From the NCBI RefSeq assembly GCF_900114565.1, contig NZ_FOTM01000001.1:124678-188677 (forward strand): a stretch of 64,000 nucleotides of DNA, read 5' to 3'. Origin of the DNA: Leifsonia sp. CL147 (GTDB taxonomy: Bacteria; Actinomycetota; Actinomycetes; Actinomycetales; Microbacteriaceae). This document shows, in pieces, positions 30,891 through 39,507 of the stretch. The notes below the pieces were generated by a model. It ran no database searches, was not told the DNA's origin, and was given only the letters and a program-made list of their open reading frames with translations. Positions within the stretch are counted from its first letter, which is position 1; every line of letters begins with the position of its first letter. The position numbers and the translations under genes are program-made.

Positions 30891-32051
30891 ATGACACGGC
30901 GGTTGCGAGTGGTGGATGCCGGCCACCCGGAGGACGTCTTCGTCGCGCTCCGGGACGCGTTGACGGGCGGAGGCGACGCGGTCCTGCCGCGGGCCGGTGA
31001 GGCGCAGGCCGGTGAGTCGACCGCGGAGGAGGGCGAGCTGGTGGCGCAGAATGTCGCGCTCGTCATCGAGACGTCCGGTTCGACGGGAGTACCGAAGCGT
31101 GTCGCCTTGTCGGCGGACGCTCTGCTCGCCAGCGCCGCCGCCTCTGCGGGCGCCCTCGGAGGCCAGGGGCAGTGGCTGCTCGCGCTTCCGGCGCACTACG
31201 TCGCCGGTGCACAAGTGCTGGTTCGGTCGCTCGCCGCCGAGACGGAGCCCGTGTACTACGGGACCGGGCATTTCGACCCCGAGCGGTTCGCGGAGCTCGC
31301 TGCCGGACTGCACGATGGGCCTCGATACACCTCGCTGGTTCCCGTCCAATTGGGGCGGCTGCTCGACGCTGCCGAGAGCGGATCGAGGAGGGTGGCCGAT
31401 GCGCTGAGACGATTCGACGGCATCCTGGTCGGTGGGCAGGCGTTGAGTCCGGCGATCCGAGAGCGTTCCGAGCTGGCGGGTGCTCGCGTCGTCACCACGT
31501 ATGGGTCGAGTGAGACGGCGGGCGGGTGCGTCTACGACGGGACACCGATCGGCACGACCATGGTGCGCGAGGTGGAGGGGCGCCTCGAGATCACGGGAGC
31601 CGTGCTCGCCGAGGGGTATCTGGGCGATCAGAAGCGAACCGCGGAATCGTTCTACGAGCGCGACGGTCTCCGGTGGTACCGCACGGGGGATCTCGGCGAG
31701 GTCGACGCGCACGGGCGGGTGACCGTGTCCGGGCGAGCGGACAACGTCATCATCTCGGGGGGTGAGAAGGTCCTTCTGGATGCGGTGGAGCGGGTCGTGA
31801 AGGAGGTCCCGGGGCTGGAGAACGCGGTCGTCGTCGCGGCCGGGCATCCCGAATGGGGACAGGTTCCCGTGGTCGTCGTGGAAGGGAGAACGCCGGCCGG
31901 GCTCGCCACGATCCGTCGTGCCGTGACGGAGCAGCTCGGGCGCGCGGCGGCCCCCGCCCGGCTCGTCGAGGTGCCTCGGATGCCGCGGTTGTCGAGCGGC
32001 AAGCCAGACCGGCTGGCGCTCGCCGAGGTGGCGAGGGAAACGGAGGCATAG
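30891..32051 (+). CDS. menE: o-Succinylbenzoate-CoA ligase MenE
   Basis: 386 residues of the AMP-forming acyl-CoA ligase superfamily, short for the superfamily but normal for actinobacterial MenE. The phosphate loop is IETSGSTGVPKRVAL; TYGSSETAGG (adenine motif), WYRTGDLGEV and the C-terminal SSGKPDR (catalytic Lys) follow. It activates o-succinylbenzoate for MenB. ATG 30891 is preferred; two upstream GTGs lie inside the tandem duplication and would add about 12 residues. Confidence 0.92.
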   Translation: MTRRLRVVDAGHPEDVFVALRDALTGGGDAVLPRAGEAQAGESTAEEGELVAQNVALVIETSGSTGVPKRVALSADALLASAAASAGALGGQGQWLLALPAHYVAGAQVLVRSLAAETEPVYYGTGHFDPERFAELAAGLHDGPRYTSLVPVQLGRLLDAAESGSRRVADALRRFDGILVGGQALSPAIRERSELAGARVVTTYGSSETAGGCVYDGTPIGTTMVREVEGRLEITGAVLAEGYLGDQKRTAESFYERDGLRWYRTGDLGEVDAHGRVTVSGRADNVIISGGEKVLLDAVERVVKEVPGLENAVVVAAGHPEWGQVPVVVVEGRTPAGLATIRRAVTEQLGRAAAPARLVEVPRMPRLSSGKPDRLALAEVARETEA

Positions 32052-32074
32052 CCGATGTTGTTACGATTCGGCCT

Positions 32075-33061
32075 GTGATGAGTCAGAACAAGCCACGCAT
32101 GGAACGGATGACGCCGCCGATGGCGCGCGGACCCCGGGGCGGCCGGAGCAGACGGCCGGGCGCAGCAGCCGCGGCGGCGAAGCCGGCGACCACCGCCGAC
32201 TGGATCGCCGGAGCGCGGCTACGGACACTGCCGTTGGCGATCGCCCCGGTGCTGATCGGTGTCGGCGCGGCGAAGGTGGCAGAGGGACCGGGCATCTGGC
32301 ATCCGGTACGGTCTCTGCTCTGTCTCGCCGTCGCGATCCTGCTGCAGATCGGCGTGAACTACGCGAACGACTACTCGGACGGAGTCCGGGGAACCGACCA
32401 GTTCCGGGTCGGCCCGAGCCGGCTGACCGGGTCGGGGAGGGCCGCACCCCGCGCTGTGCTCACCGTCGCTCTCGTCTTCTTCGGCCTGGCGGCGCTCGCC
32501 GGACTCATCCTCGTCATCCTGACGCACTACTGGTGGGTGCTGCTCGTCGGCGCGGCGGCGATTGCGGCCGCGTGGTTCTACACCGGCGGCAAGCGTCCGT
32601 ACGGGTACTACGGGCTCGGCGAGGTGTTCGTCTTCATCTTCTTCGGACTCGTCGCCACCGCCGGCACCACGTACATGCTGGCGGGCACGGTCAACCAGGA
32701 GGCCTGGTACGGCGCCGTCATCGCGGGTCTGATCGCGTGCGCAGTGCTCATGGTGAACAACATCCGGGACAGCGCGGCGGACAAGCAGGCCGGAAAGCGC
32801 ACCCTGGCCGTGCTGCTCGGCCGGATCGCCTCCCGCATCCTGTTCTGCCTGCTGCTCCTGGTGCCGTTCGGGATCCTTGCGGTGCTCGCGGTGTTCTATC
32901 CCTTCGCCTGGTTCGGGATGTTCGCGCTGCTCGCCGCCCTGCCTGCGTGCATCATCGTGCTGTTCGGACGTTCCCCACGCGAACTGGTGACCGCGCTTCA
33001 ACTCACGAGCGTCGCGGGCTTGCTGGTCGGCCTCGCGCTCGGCATCGCCTACGCGTTCTGA
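32075..33061 (+). CDS. menA: 1,4-Dihydroxy-2-naphthoate polyprenyltransferase MenA
   Basis: About 328 residues with eight or nine membrane helices. Both Asp-rich prenyl-diphosphate motifs are present: NYANDYSDGVRGTD and NNIRDSAADKQAGKRT. It attaches the polyprenyl tail to DHNA in the membrane. The first roughly 40 residues are Pro/Arg/Ala-rich. GTG 32075 has a TACGAT box seven bases upstream; ATG 32078 is the next codon, and ATG 32108 is possible. The 3' end overlaps the convergent DUF4229 gene by 13 nt. Confidence 0.93.
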   Translation: MMSQNKPRMERMTPPMARGPRGGRSRRPGAAAAAAKPATTADWIAGARLRTLPLAIAPVLIGVGAAKVAEGPGIWHPVRSLLCLAVAILLQIGVNYANDYSDGVRGTDQFRVGPSRLTGSGRAAPRAVLTVALVFFGLAALAGLILVILTHYWWVLLVGAAAIAAAWFYTGGKRPYGYYGLGEVFVFIFFGLVATAGTTYMLAGTVNQEAWYGAVIAGLIACAVLMVNNIRDSAADKQAGKRTLAVLLGRIASRILFCLLLLVPFGILAVLAVFYPFAWFGMFALLAALPACIIVLFGRSPRELVTALQLTSVAGLLVGLALGIAYAF

Positions 33062-33405
33062 GGGGGTGTGGCCGAATCGCCGGCGTCGACCCGACGGGGT
33101 GCGGCCGAATCGCCGGCGTCGACCGCACGGGGTGTGGCCGAATCGCCGGCGTCGACCGCAGCATCCTCGACGTCGTCGTCTTCCGACCGTGAGGGCGTGG
33201 TGCGGTGGCGGACGGCGTACAGCTCCGACGAGACCGCGTTGCGCGGCCGGGTGAGGAAGATGTATGACAGGCAGAGTCCGATCAGAGCCGCCGCGATGAC
33301 CGAGAACCACCAGACGACGCCGAACAGAAGCAGGATCGCAAGCGGCACCGCGAACACCAGCAGGCGCAGCACGGTGTAGGTGATCCAAGAGGGAATCCGC
33401 TTCAC
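33049..33405 (-). CDS. DUF4229 family small membrane protein
   Basis: 118 residues. Two membrane helices at about 8-50 (VLRLLVFAVPLAILLLFGVVWW) are followed by FLTRPRNAVSSELYAVR, as in the DUF4229 family of actinobacteria. The C-terminal 40 residues are three copies of an 11-residue unit (VDAGDSATPRA-like) encoded by a 33-nt tandem repeat, so the tail is unlikely to be conserved. It lies between menA and menD as in relatives; function unknown. Confidence 0.82.
   Translation of the reverse strand: MKRIPSWITYTVLRLLVFAVPLAILLLFGVVWWFSVIAAALIGLCLSYIFLTRPRNAVSSELYAVRHRTTPSRSEDDDVEDAAVDAGDSATPRAVDAGDSAAPRRVDAGDSATPPQNA
33065..33163. repeat. 33-nt tandem repeat, 3 copies, encoding the DUF4229 tail
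   Basis: Units start at 33065, 33098 and 33131 and share GGCCGAATCGCCGGCGTCGA. They are in frame in the DUF4229 gene and lie directly after the menA stop. Confidence 0.95.
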
Positions 33406-33447
33406 CCTCCCAGCTTAGAGACCGTCTCTGAGAGTTACGATTGACCC

Positions 33448-33804
33448 ATGGTCCGCCTCTGGATAGCCCTCGGCGTTGCAGCCCTGGTGTTCTATATCTA
33501 TTCGGTGGCCGACTGCGCCCTGTTCGACCGTTCTCGCGTGCGTGGCCTTCCGAAGCCCGTGTGGGTTCTCGTCGTCATCCTCTTCCCGATCATCGGCGGC
33601 ATCCTCTGGTTCCTGGTGGGTCGGGGACGCCGGAAGGCGGACCTCGCGCGTCGAGTGACGGCGCCCGACGACGACCCTGCGTTCCTCGGAAAGCTGCGCC
33701 TGGATCACGACCAGGAGGAGCGCATCCGCCGGCTCGAGAAAGAACTGGCCGAACTCGACGACAACGGTCCCGACAACGACCAGACCGGCCGCCGGGATGG
33801 GTGA
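33448..33804 (+). CDS. PLDc_N domain membrane protein
   Basis: 118 residues. Two membrane helices (about 3-22 and 39-58) enclose SVADCALFDRSRVRGLPKPVWVLVVILFPIIGG, the phospholipase-D-nuclease N-terminal (PLDc_N) motif. A short charged coiled-coil-like tail (EERIRRLEKELAELDD) follows. No catalytic HKD domain is present, so it is a stand-alone anchor-type protein of unknown role. TACGAT (33436-33441) lies six bases before the ATG, and its 3' end overlaps menD by 8 nt. Confidence 0.85.
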   Translation: MVRLWIALGVAALVFYIYSVADCALFDRSRVRGLPKPVWVLVVILFPIIGGILWFLVGRGRRKADLARRVTAPDDDPAFLGKLRLDHDQEERIRRLEKELAELDDNGPDNDQTGRRDG

Positions 33805-35593
33805 CCGCCCACACCGGGGCGGGGTCACCACGGTGGGGGCTGCGGACGCGGTCGCAGGGGTGCGCACGGGCAACCCGGCGAGCGACTTCTCGGTCGCGCT
33901 CCTGACCGCCTTCGTCCGGAACGGAGTCCGCGACTTCGTGGTGAGCCCCGGTTCGCGTTCGCAGGCGCTCGCGCTGGTCGCCGCGGAACTCGAGAGGTCG
34001 GGGTCCGCCCGCCTGCATGTGCGGATCGACGAACGCTCCGCCGGCTTCCTCGCCCTCGGTCTCGCGCGCGAGACGGGTGCACCGGCCGTCGTCATCACCA
34101 CGAGCGGAACGGCGACGGCGAACGTGCATCCCGCCGTGCTCGAAGCGCACGAGGCCGGCGTACCGCTGATCGTCGTGACCGGCGACCGTCCGCAGGAGTT
34201 GCGCGGCATCCGGTCCAATCAGACGACGCAGCAGGACGGGATGTACGGGGCGGCCGTGCGATGGTCGGCCGATGTCGACGCGCAGGCGTTCGGGTCCGAG
34301 GGGGACGACACGGCGGAGCTCGCCCGCGCGGCGGTGCGATCGGCCGTCGGGTCCGAGACCGCGGATCCGGGACCGGTCCATCTGAACGTCGCGTTCCGCG
34401 AACCGCTCTCGGTCGCGGTCCCGCCGCTTCCCGCCGCGGTGGCCGGCAGCCTTCCGGCCCGGGCGGGCGCCGATGCTCTCGGGCGCGAGACCATCGCCAT
34501 CGACGGAGCACGCCGGACGGTGGTCGTCGCCGGAGCCGACGCCGGTCCGCGCGCCGAGGAGTTCGCCCGCGAGGGCGGCTTCCCACTGCTGGCGGAGGTG
34601 TCGAGCGGTTCGCGCTTCGGCCCGAACCTCGTCGCGTCGTACCGTGAGCTGCTGCACGACGAAACCTTCGGCGGCGCCGTCGAGCGGGCGATCGTCTTCG
34701 GGCATCCGACGCTCAGCCGCGAGGTCCCAGCCCTCCTCTCGCGCCCCGACGTGGAGGTGTTCGTCGTCGCTCCGACCGGTGCACAGGCCTACAACCCGGG
34801 CCATCGTGCTCGCGTCGTGGGCGGCGTGCGGGCCGGCGACGGAATCGATGTCCGTTCGCCGGAGGTGCGCGGCTGGGTCGGCCGGTGGGTGTTCGCCAGC
34901 AGGCGTCTCGCCGAGCAGGCGGAAAAGGAGGCGAACCCTTCCGCGGCGGCTCCCGATGTGGCGAAAGCGCGCTCGTTCGAGCCGGCTGATGCACTCGCCT
35001 TCGCCACCGCGGAACTCGCGGCGATCCGCGCGCCGATCACCCGGGCTCTGCTCGCGGAGACCATCTGGCGCTATACCTGGCCGCACGATCGGCTGATCCT
35101 GGGCGCCTCCCGGCTCATCCGGGATGCCGACCGCATCGTGCCGGGGAAGAAGATCGTCGTACATGCCAACCGCGGTCTCGCCGGGATCGACGGCACGATC
35201 GCAACAGCCACCGGCATCGCGCTCGCCAGTCAGGCGGAGGCGGAGCAGGCCGGGATGCCGAGTGGAGTGACCCGGGCGCTTCTCGGCGACCTGGCCGTGC
35301 TGCACGACGCCGGCTCGCTGCTCCTCGGGGCGGGCGAACGTCATCCCCACCTGCAGGTGGTCGTCGGCAATGACGGCGGCGGCACCATCTTCGACGGGTT
35401 GGAGGTGGCCGGCAGCGCGTCGGCGGAGGCGTTCGATCGCGTCCTCTACACGCCGCAGTCGGTCGACCTCGCTTCGCTCGCGCGAGCCTATGGCTGGCAT
35501 CACAGCATCGCCCGCACGAAGGGTGAACTGGACCAGGCGCTGTCCGCGCCGCCCGCCGGGGTGAGCATGCTGGAGGTCCCGCTCACCCGCTGA
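33797..35593 (+). CDS. menD: SEPHCHC synthase MenD
   Basis: 598 residues, ThDP-dependent. NPASDFSVALLTAFVRNGVRDFVVSPGSRSQ opens the pyrimidine-binding domain with the SPGSRS motif; RNQTTQ-like IRSNQTTQQDG and ANRGLAGIDGTIATATG (diphosphate-binding domain) are diagnostic. It joins isochorismate and 2-oxoglutarate as the first committed menaquinone step. The ATG lies within the PLDc_N gene, so it is translationally coupled to it. menF, menH and menG are not in the window. Confidence 0.94.
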   Translation: MGDRPHRGGVTTVGAADAVAGVRTGNPASDFSVALLTAFVRNGVRDFVVSPGSRSQALALVAAELERSGSARLHVRIDERSAGFLALGLARETGAPAVVITTSGTATANVHPAVLEAHEAGVPLIVVTGDRPQELRGIRSNQTTQQDGMYGAAVRWSADVDAQAFGSEGDDTAELARAAVRSAVGSETADPGPVHLNVAFREPLSVAVPPLPAAVAGSLPARAGADALGRETIAIDGARRTVVVAGADAGPRAEEFAREGGFPLLAEVSSGSRFGPNLVASYRELLHDETFGGAVERAIVFGHPTLSREVPALLSRPDVEVFVVAPTGAQAYNPGHRARVVGGVRAGDGIDVRSPEVRGWVGRWVFASRRLAEQAEKEANPSAAAPDVAKARSFEPADALAFATAELAAIRAPITRALLAETIWRYTWPHDRLILGASRLIRDADRIVPGKKIVVHANRGLAGIDGTIATATGIALASQAEAEQAGMPSGVTRALLGDLAVLHDAGSLLLGAGERHPHLQVVVGNDGGGTIFDGLEVAGSASAEAFDRVLYTPQSVDLASLARAYGWHHSIARTKGELDQALSAPPAGVSMLEVPLTR

Positions 35594-35728
35594 GGGACGG
35601 GCGGCTTGGGCCAGGCGGCCCAGCGCCTGATGCGTAACGCACAAGGCGCATCCACTGGGTCTCCGCGTTGTTTGGAGAGAGCGCACAACGCATGCGACCG
35701 TTCGCGTGCGGATCACTACCATGATCGG

Positions 35729-36280
35729 GTGCACATGATCTTCCGGACGATGCTCCACGCGATCCTCTCGCGCTTCGGCGCCCGGCTCGATCACTGGGAT
35801 GTGGCGCGGACCAGATTCCGTGTGCTGCCGACCGACCTCGACATCCTGAGGCACATGAACAACGGGGTGTACCTGTCGATCGCGGACATCGGGCGCTTCG
35901 ACCTGCTGCGGCGCAACGGTGTGTGGGCGATCTTCGCGAAGCGCGGGTGGTATCCCGTGGTCGCGTCGGAGACGATCTCCTTCCGGAAGTCATTGGAACT
36001 GTGGCAGCCGTTCGTGGTGGAGTCGCGCATCCTCGGCTTCGACGAGAAGGCGGTCTACGTCGAGCAGCGCTTCACGGTCGACGGCGAGATCTACACGCAG
36101 GCCTTCATCCGCGGGCGCTTCCTCAAGCGCAGCGGTGGCGTCGTCACGATCGCCGAGTTGCTGGAGGCGGTGGGCCCGTCGCCGACGGACGTCACCGTCC
36201 CGCAGTGGTTGCGCGAGTGGGGCACCGACGCCGCGCTCCCCTCCACCCGCGTGGATGCGCCGAGCATCTGGAGCGAGTGA
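35729..36280 (+). CDS. Hotdog-fold acyl-CoA thioesterase (4HBT-like)
   Basis: 183 residues. RFRVLPTDLDILRHMNNGVYL places an Asp and Asn at the 4HBT active-site helix, and SETISFRKSLELWQPFVVES and YTQAFIRGRF follow as in this family. Substrate unknown; a DHNA-CoA thioesterase role is conceivable from its position after menD but is not shown. The frame is open to 35606, but TACCAT (35717-35722) lies six bases before GTG 35729, where homology begins. Confidence 0.82.
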   Translation: MHMIFRTMLHAILSRFGARLDHWDVARTRFRVLPTDLDILRHMNNGVYLSIADIGRFDLLRRNGVWAIFAKRGWYPVVASETISFRKSLELWQPFVVESRILGFDEKAVYVEQRFTVDGEIYTQAFIRGRFLKRSGGVVTIAELLEAVGPSPTDVTVPQWLREWGTDAALPSTRVDAPSIWSE

Positions 36281-36290
36281 AGCGGAGTGC

Positions 36291-36358
36291 GCGGGGGAGC
36301 GCGTGACGGAGCACGTCGGGGAGCGCGGGGGAGCGCGTGACGGAGCACGTCGGGGAGC
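36291..36358. repeat. 34-nt perfect tandem duplication
   Basis: Two identical adjacent 34-nt units, both with GCGTGACGGAGCACGTCGGG, fill the gap between the thioesterase stop and the stop of the convergent FAD oxidase. Confidence 0.95.
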
Positions 36359-36368
36359 GCGCCGGAGG

Positions 36369-37739
36369 TCAGGCCGGCCCGAAGGCGAAGACCCGCTCCG
36401 GGTCCCATTCGCGCCGGACCGCCTCCAGCCGTTCGAAGACAGCCGGCGGCCAGACCTTCTCGAATGCCGCCCGGTCGGCGATGTCGCCCGCGAGGTTCAC
36501 ATTCGTGACGGAGGAGATCTGGTCCTGGAGGGCGTTCGCGATCGCGCGGGCACGCTCGGGTGCCGCCTCGGCGAACGTGGACGGGTCCGCCGCGAGCAGA
36601 CTGAGGGTGAACGCGCTGTCGCGACCTCCCACCGAGGTGCCGTCTTCGGGGTCGCGTGCGGTGGCCCCGCCGAGCTGCCGCAGCTCGACCGCGAGGAAGG
36701 GCGATCCGGACCCCGGTCCCGCGAGTTCGAGGAGTGCGTCCACGGCATCCTGATCGAAGGAGTCGAGCATGTAACCGCGGATCCAGCTCGGTGCGCCCTC
36801 CTCCGGATCGTTGTGGATGCTCGCGATCGCCGTGGTCGGCATCTCGGCCACGAAGTCCAGATACACCGGCGCTGCGCTCCGAATCGGCGCGAACAGGCGC
36901 TCGCCCTCGATCGCATCCCCGGGATAGGCGAAGCGGACGCTGAGGACGGTGCGGCCGCGCAGGGGCGGCGGGGGCCCATCCACATCGGGGATGCTGAGGA
37001 GGACGACCGAGGTGGTGGCCTCATCCGGCAGCTCCGTCGACCAGTCCACCCAGGCGCGGAGCGCGGGCTCGATCGCGCCGCCCTCGAAGAAGACGCTCCC
37101 GCCGTAGAGCGTGCGCAGGGGGACGAGTTCGAGGGTCATCTCGGTGACGATCGCGAGCCCGCCCTTGCCGCCTCGCAGCGCCCAGAACAGCTCCGGGTTG
37201 GTGACGGCGTCGGCCGTTCGGACGGCGCCCTCGGCCGTGACGACGCGGAAGCCGCGCACCCAGTCCGCCGTGAAGCCGTAGCGGCGGGCGAGCGGCCCGA
37301 TTCCGCCGCCCAGCGTGTAACCGACCGCTCCGACGCTCGTCGACGAGCCGGTGACGGGAGCGAGGCCGTGCTCAGCTGCGGCCACGATGACCGGTGCCCA
37401 CCGCACGCCGGCGCCGATGCGTGCCAGCCCGGACCCGGCATCGATGGACAGGCCGTCGAGGCCACGCGTCGACACGATCATGCCTCCGGAGATGGGCGAC
37501 TCGGCACCGTGCCCGGTGGCCTGGACGCGAACAGGGAGCCCGGCGGTGCGGGCGAACCGCACCGCCTCGGCGACGTCGCCCTCACTCGTTGCGGCGACGA
37601 CGATGTCGGGGTCGTGGCGGATCGCCGTGTTGAAGCAGGCGACCTCGGCGGCGAGGCCCTCCTCGCCGCGGAGGTAGACGGTGCCGGCGATCGAGTCGCG
37701 CAGGCGCGCGACGGCAGACGATTCGAGTTCGATTCCCAT
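36369..37739 (-). CDS. FAD-linked oxidase (BBE/VAO family)
   Basis: 456 residues. An N-terminal PCMH-type FAD domain (PDIVVAATSEGDVAEAVRFAR, QATGHGAESPISGGMIVST, GYTLGGGIGPLARRYG) and a C-terminal berberine-bridge-like segment ending WDPERVFAFGP. The usual HGG...His covalent-flavin motif is GHGAESP here, so the flavin link may differ. Substrate unknown (sugars, alkaloids and polyketides occur in the family). Start: TACATT (37747-37752) seven bases before ATG 37739; the frame continues upstream through the divergent glycosylase gene without homology. Confidence 0.87.
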   Translation of the reverse strand: MGIELESSAVARLRDSIAGTVYLRGEEGLAAEVACFNTAIRHDPDIVVAATSEGDVAEAVRFARTAGLPVRVQATGHGAESPISGGMIVSTRGLDGLSIDAGSGLARIGAGVRWAPVIVAAAEHGLAPVTGSSTSVGAVGYTLGGGIGPLARRYGFTADWVRGFRVVTAEGAVRTADAVTNPELFWALRGGKGGLAIVTEMTLELVPLRTLYGGSVFFEGGAIEPALRAWVDWSTELPDEATTSVVLLSIPDVDGPPPPLRGRTVLSVRFAYPGDAIEGERLFAPIRSAAPVYLDFVAEMPTTAIASIHNDPEEGAPSWIRGYMLDSFDQDAVDALLELAGPGSGSPFLAVELRQLGGATARDPEDGTSVGGRDSAFTLSLLAADPSTFAEAAPERARAIANALQDQISSVTNVNLAGDIADRAAFEKVWPPAVFERLEAVRREWDPERVFAFGPA

Positions 37740-37817
37740 GGCAGAAAATGTAAAGGAGCCCACCGACATCCGGGAAGACCCGGCTCCGGCGTCAGCGGGG
37801 TGACGTAGCATTCCTGC

Positions 37818-38834
37818 ATGACCGCCCTGCTGCCCGCTCCCCGCGACACCGCGGATGCGGCCAGCGCGGCGGATGCGGCCAGCGCGGCAAGCGCCGCAAG
37901 CGCCTGGGCTGCGGCGCCGGACGCCCGGACCGTGTATCGCCCCGCCGATCCGGTGGACCTGGGCAGCATCCTGGGCCAGCTGGGCCGTGGGCCGTACGAT
38001 CCGACCACGACGTGGGATCCGCGCGGCGTCTGGCGCACCTGGCGGACACCGGCGGGTGCGGCGACGCTCCGCATCCAGCTCGCGCCGGTCGAAGGCGGGG
38101 TCGCGGCGTTCGCCTGGGGACCGGGCGCGGAGTGGGCGATCGCCGGCGTGCCCGAGCTGCTCGGGCGCAGCGATGACTGGTCGGAGCTGGACGTGAGCGG
38201 TCATCCCCTGCTCCAGGACAGCAGGCGGCGCAATCGCGGCCTGCGGCTGGCGAGGACGGGTCTGATTCTGGAGGCGCTCCTCCCCGCGATCATCGAGCAG
38301 CGGGTCACCAGCATCGAGGCGTACCGGTCATGGTCGCGGCTGTTGCGGTGGTACGGCGAGCCTGCTCCCGGTCCGGCGCCCGAGGGGATGCGGGTGGCGC
38401 CGACGCTGGAGCAGTGGCGCGGCATTCCCTCGTGGGAGTGGCACCGGGCGGGTGTGGACCCGCGACGGGCACGTGCGATCCAGGCGGTGCTGGCCGTCGC
38501 GCCCTCCCTCGTGCGCGCAGTGCAGCGGGCGGGAACGCTCGACGCAGCGGAGTCGGCACTCGAGACGATTCCCGGCGTGGGTGTGTGGACGGCGGCGGAG
38601 ACACTGCAGCGCTCGCACGGGCACCCCGACCTCGTCTCCGTCGGCGACTACCATCTCGCGCACCAGGTGGGCGAGGCGCTCATCGGGCGACGGGTGGACG
38701 ACGACGGGATGCTCGAACTGCTCGCGCCGTGGGCGGGACATCGCCAGCGCGTGGTCCGGCTCATCTTCGCGAGCGGGTTCCGCTTCCAGCGGCGCGGGCC
38801 GCGGGTGGCACTGCAGGACCACCGCTCGCATTGA
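37818..38834 (+). CDS. AlkA-type DNA-3-methyladenine glycosylase
   Basis: 338 residues of the HhH-GPD superfamily. The hairpin LETIPGVGVWTAAETLQ and catalytic Asp277 in SVGDYHLAHQVG are intact, and RRNRGLRLAR-type segments come from the preceding domain. It should excise alkylated bases. The N-terminal 35 residues are Ala/Ser-rich repeats (DAASAADAASAA) and probably disordered. TAGCAT at 37806-37811 lies six bases before the ATG; the promoter region is shared with the FAD oxidase. Confidence 0.9.
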   Translation: MTALLPAPRDTADAASAADAASAASAASAWAAAPDARTVYRPADPVDLGSILGQLGRGPYDPTTTWDPRGVWRTWRTPAGAATLRIQLAPVEGGVAAFAWGPGAEWAIAGVPELLGRSDDWSELDVSGHPLLQDSRRRNRGLRLARTGLILEALLPAIIEQRVTSIEAYRSWSRLLRWYGEPAPGPAPEGMRVAPTLEQWRGIPSWEWHRAGVDPRRARAIQAVLAVAPSLVRAVQRAGTLDAAESALETIPGVGVWTAAETLQRSHGHPDLVSVGDYHLAHQVGEALIGRRVDDDGMLELLAPWAGHRQRVVRLIFASGFRFQRRGPRVALQDHRSH

Positions 38835-38867
38835 GCGGCGCAGCGCCCGGTCGTCGCTGCTCGCGGG

Positions 38868-39422
38868 CTACTCGGTGATTCCCGATCGTGCCGCCGCGAG
38901 GCGCTCCGAGCGGAGGTCCCGGTCGAGTTCTCTGCAGAGGGTGCGGTAGTGCTCCCGCATGACCGGACCGTAGCTGTGCCAGTCGGGCATCGGCTTGCGA
39001 TCGTGGGCGGCGACCAGGCGGTCGAGATAGTAGTCCCAGCGGGGGCCGTCGTCGGCCTCGCCGACGACCGAACGCAGGCGACGGCCGAACGTGACCGCGG
39101 TGTGCCCGCTCGCCTCCGTGAGATGCACGAACATCCGGTGGGATGTGCCGGCGGGCCCGACATCGGCATGGAGGCGATGGGGCGCGGTGCATTCCATGAT
39201 GGAGACGTCCTGCCACTCGGCCGGCTCGCCGTCCGCGGTCATGCGGAACTTCACGGCGCCGGTCGAGCCCGTGCCCTTGTACTCCCCGAGCCATTCCGCC
39301 AACCGCGGCGAACGGCTGAAGTAGGCCCACACCTCCTCGATGGGAGCCTTGAACATCCGGTCGAGGACGAGGTAGACCCCATCGTCCTTGCGGACGAGTC
39401 TTCCTGTCGGCTGCGGCATCAT
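38868..39422 (-). CDS. SRPBCC (AHSA1-like) protein
   Basis: 184 residues. FKAPIEEVWAYFSRSPRLAEWLGEYKG and VSIMECTAPHRLHADV fit the START/AHSA1 hydrophobic-cavity fold; the C terminus (WDYYLDRLVAAHDRKPMPDW) is also typical. Ligand and role are unknown. A GGAGG site precedes two consecutive ATG codons (39422 and 39419), either of which could start translation. Confidence 0.85.
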   Translation of the reverse strand: MMPQPTGRLVRKDDGVYLVLDRMFKAPIEEVWAYFSRSPRLAEWLGEYKGTGSTGAVKFRMTADGEPAEWQDVSIMECTAPHRLHADVGPAGTSHRMFVHLTEASGHTAVTFGRRLRSVVGEADDGPRWDYYLDRLVAAHDRKPMPDWHSYGPVMREHYRTLCRELDRDLRSERLAAARSGITE

Positions 39423-39507
39423 GGTGACCTCCGTCGGCTCAGCCTCTGGTGATCCATACCTTAGTCACGCCGGCACGGAATAGGCAGAGGGCGCGCTTCG
39501 AGGGCTC

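Noticed and set aside
35607-35622. TGGGCC/GGCCCA hairpin after menD as a terminator
   Set aside because: Only 6 bp, with no T-tract; too weak to call.
36291-36358. 34-nt repeats as a CRISPR array
   Set aside because: The units are directly adjacent without spacers, and only two copies exist.
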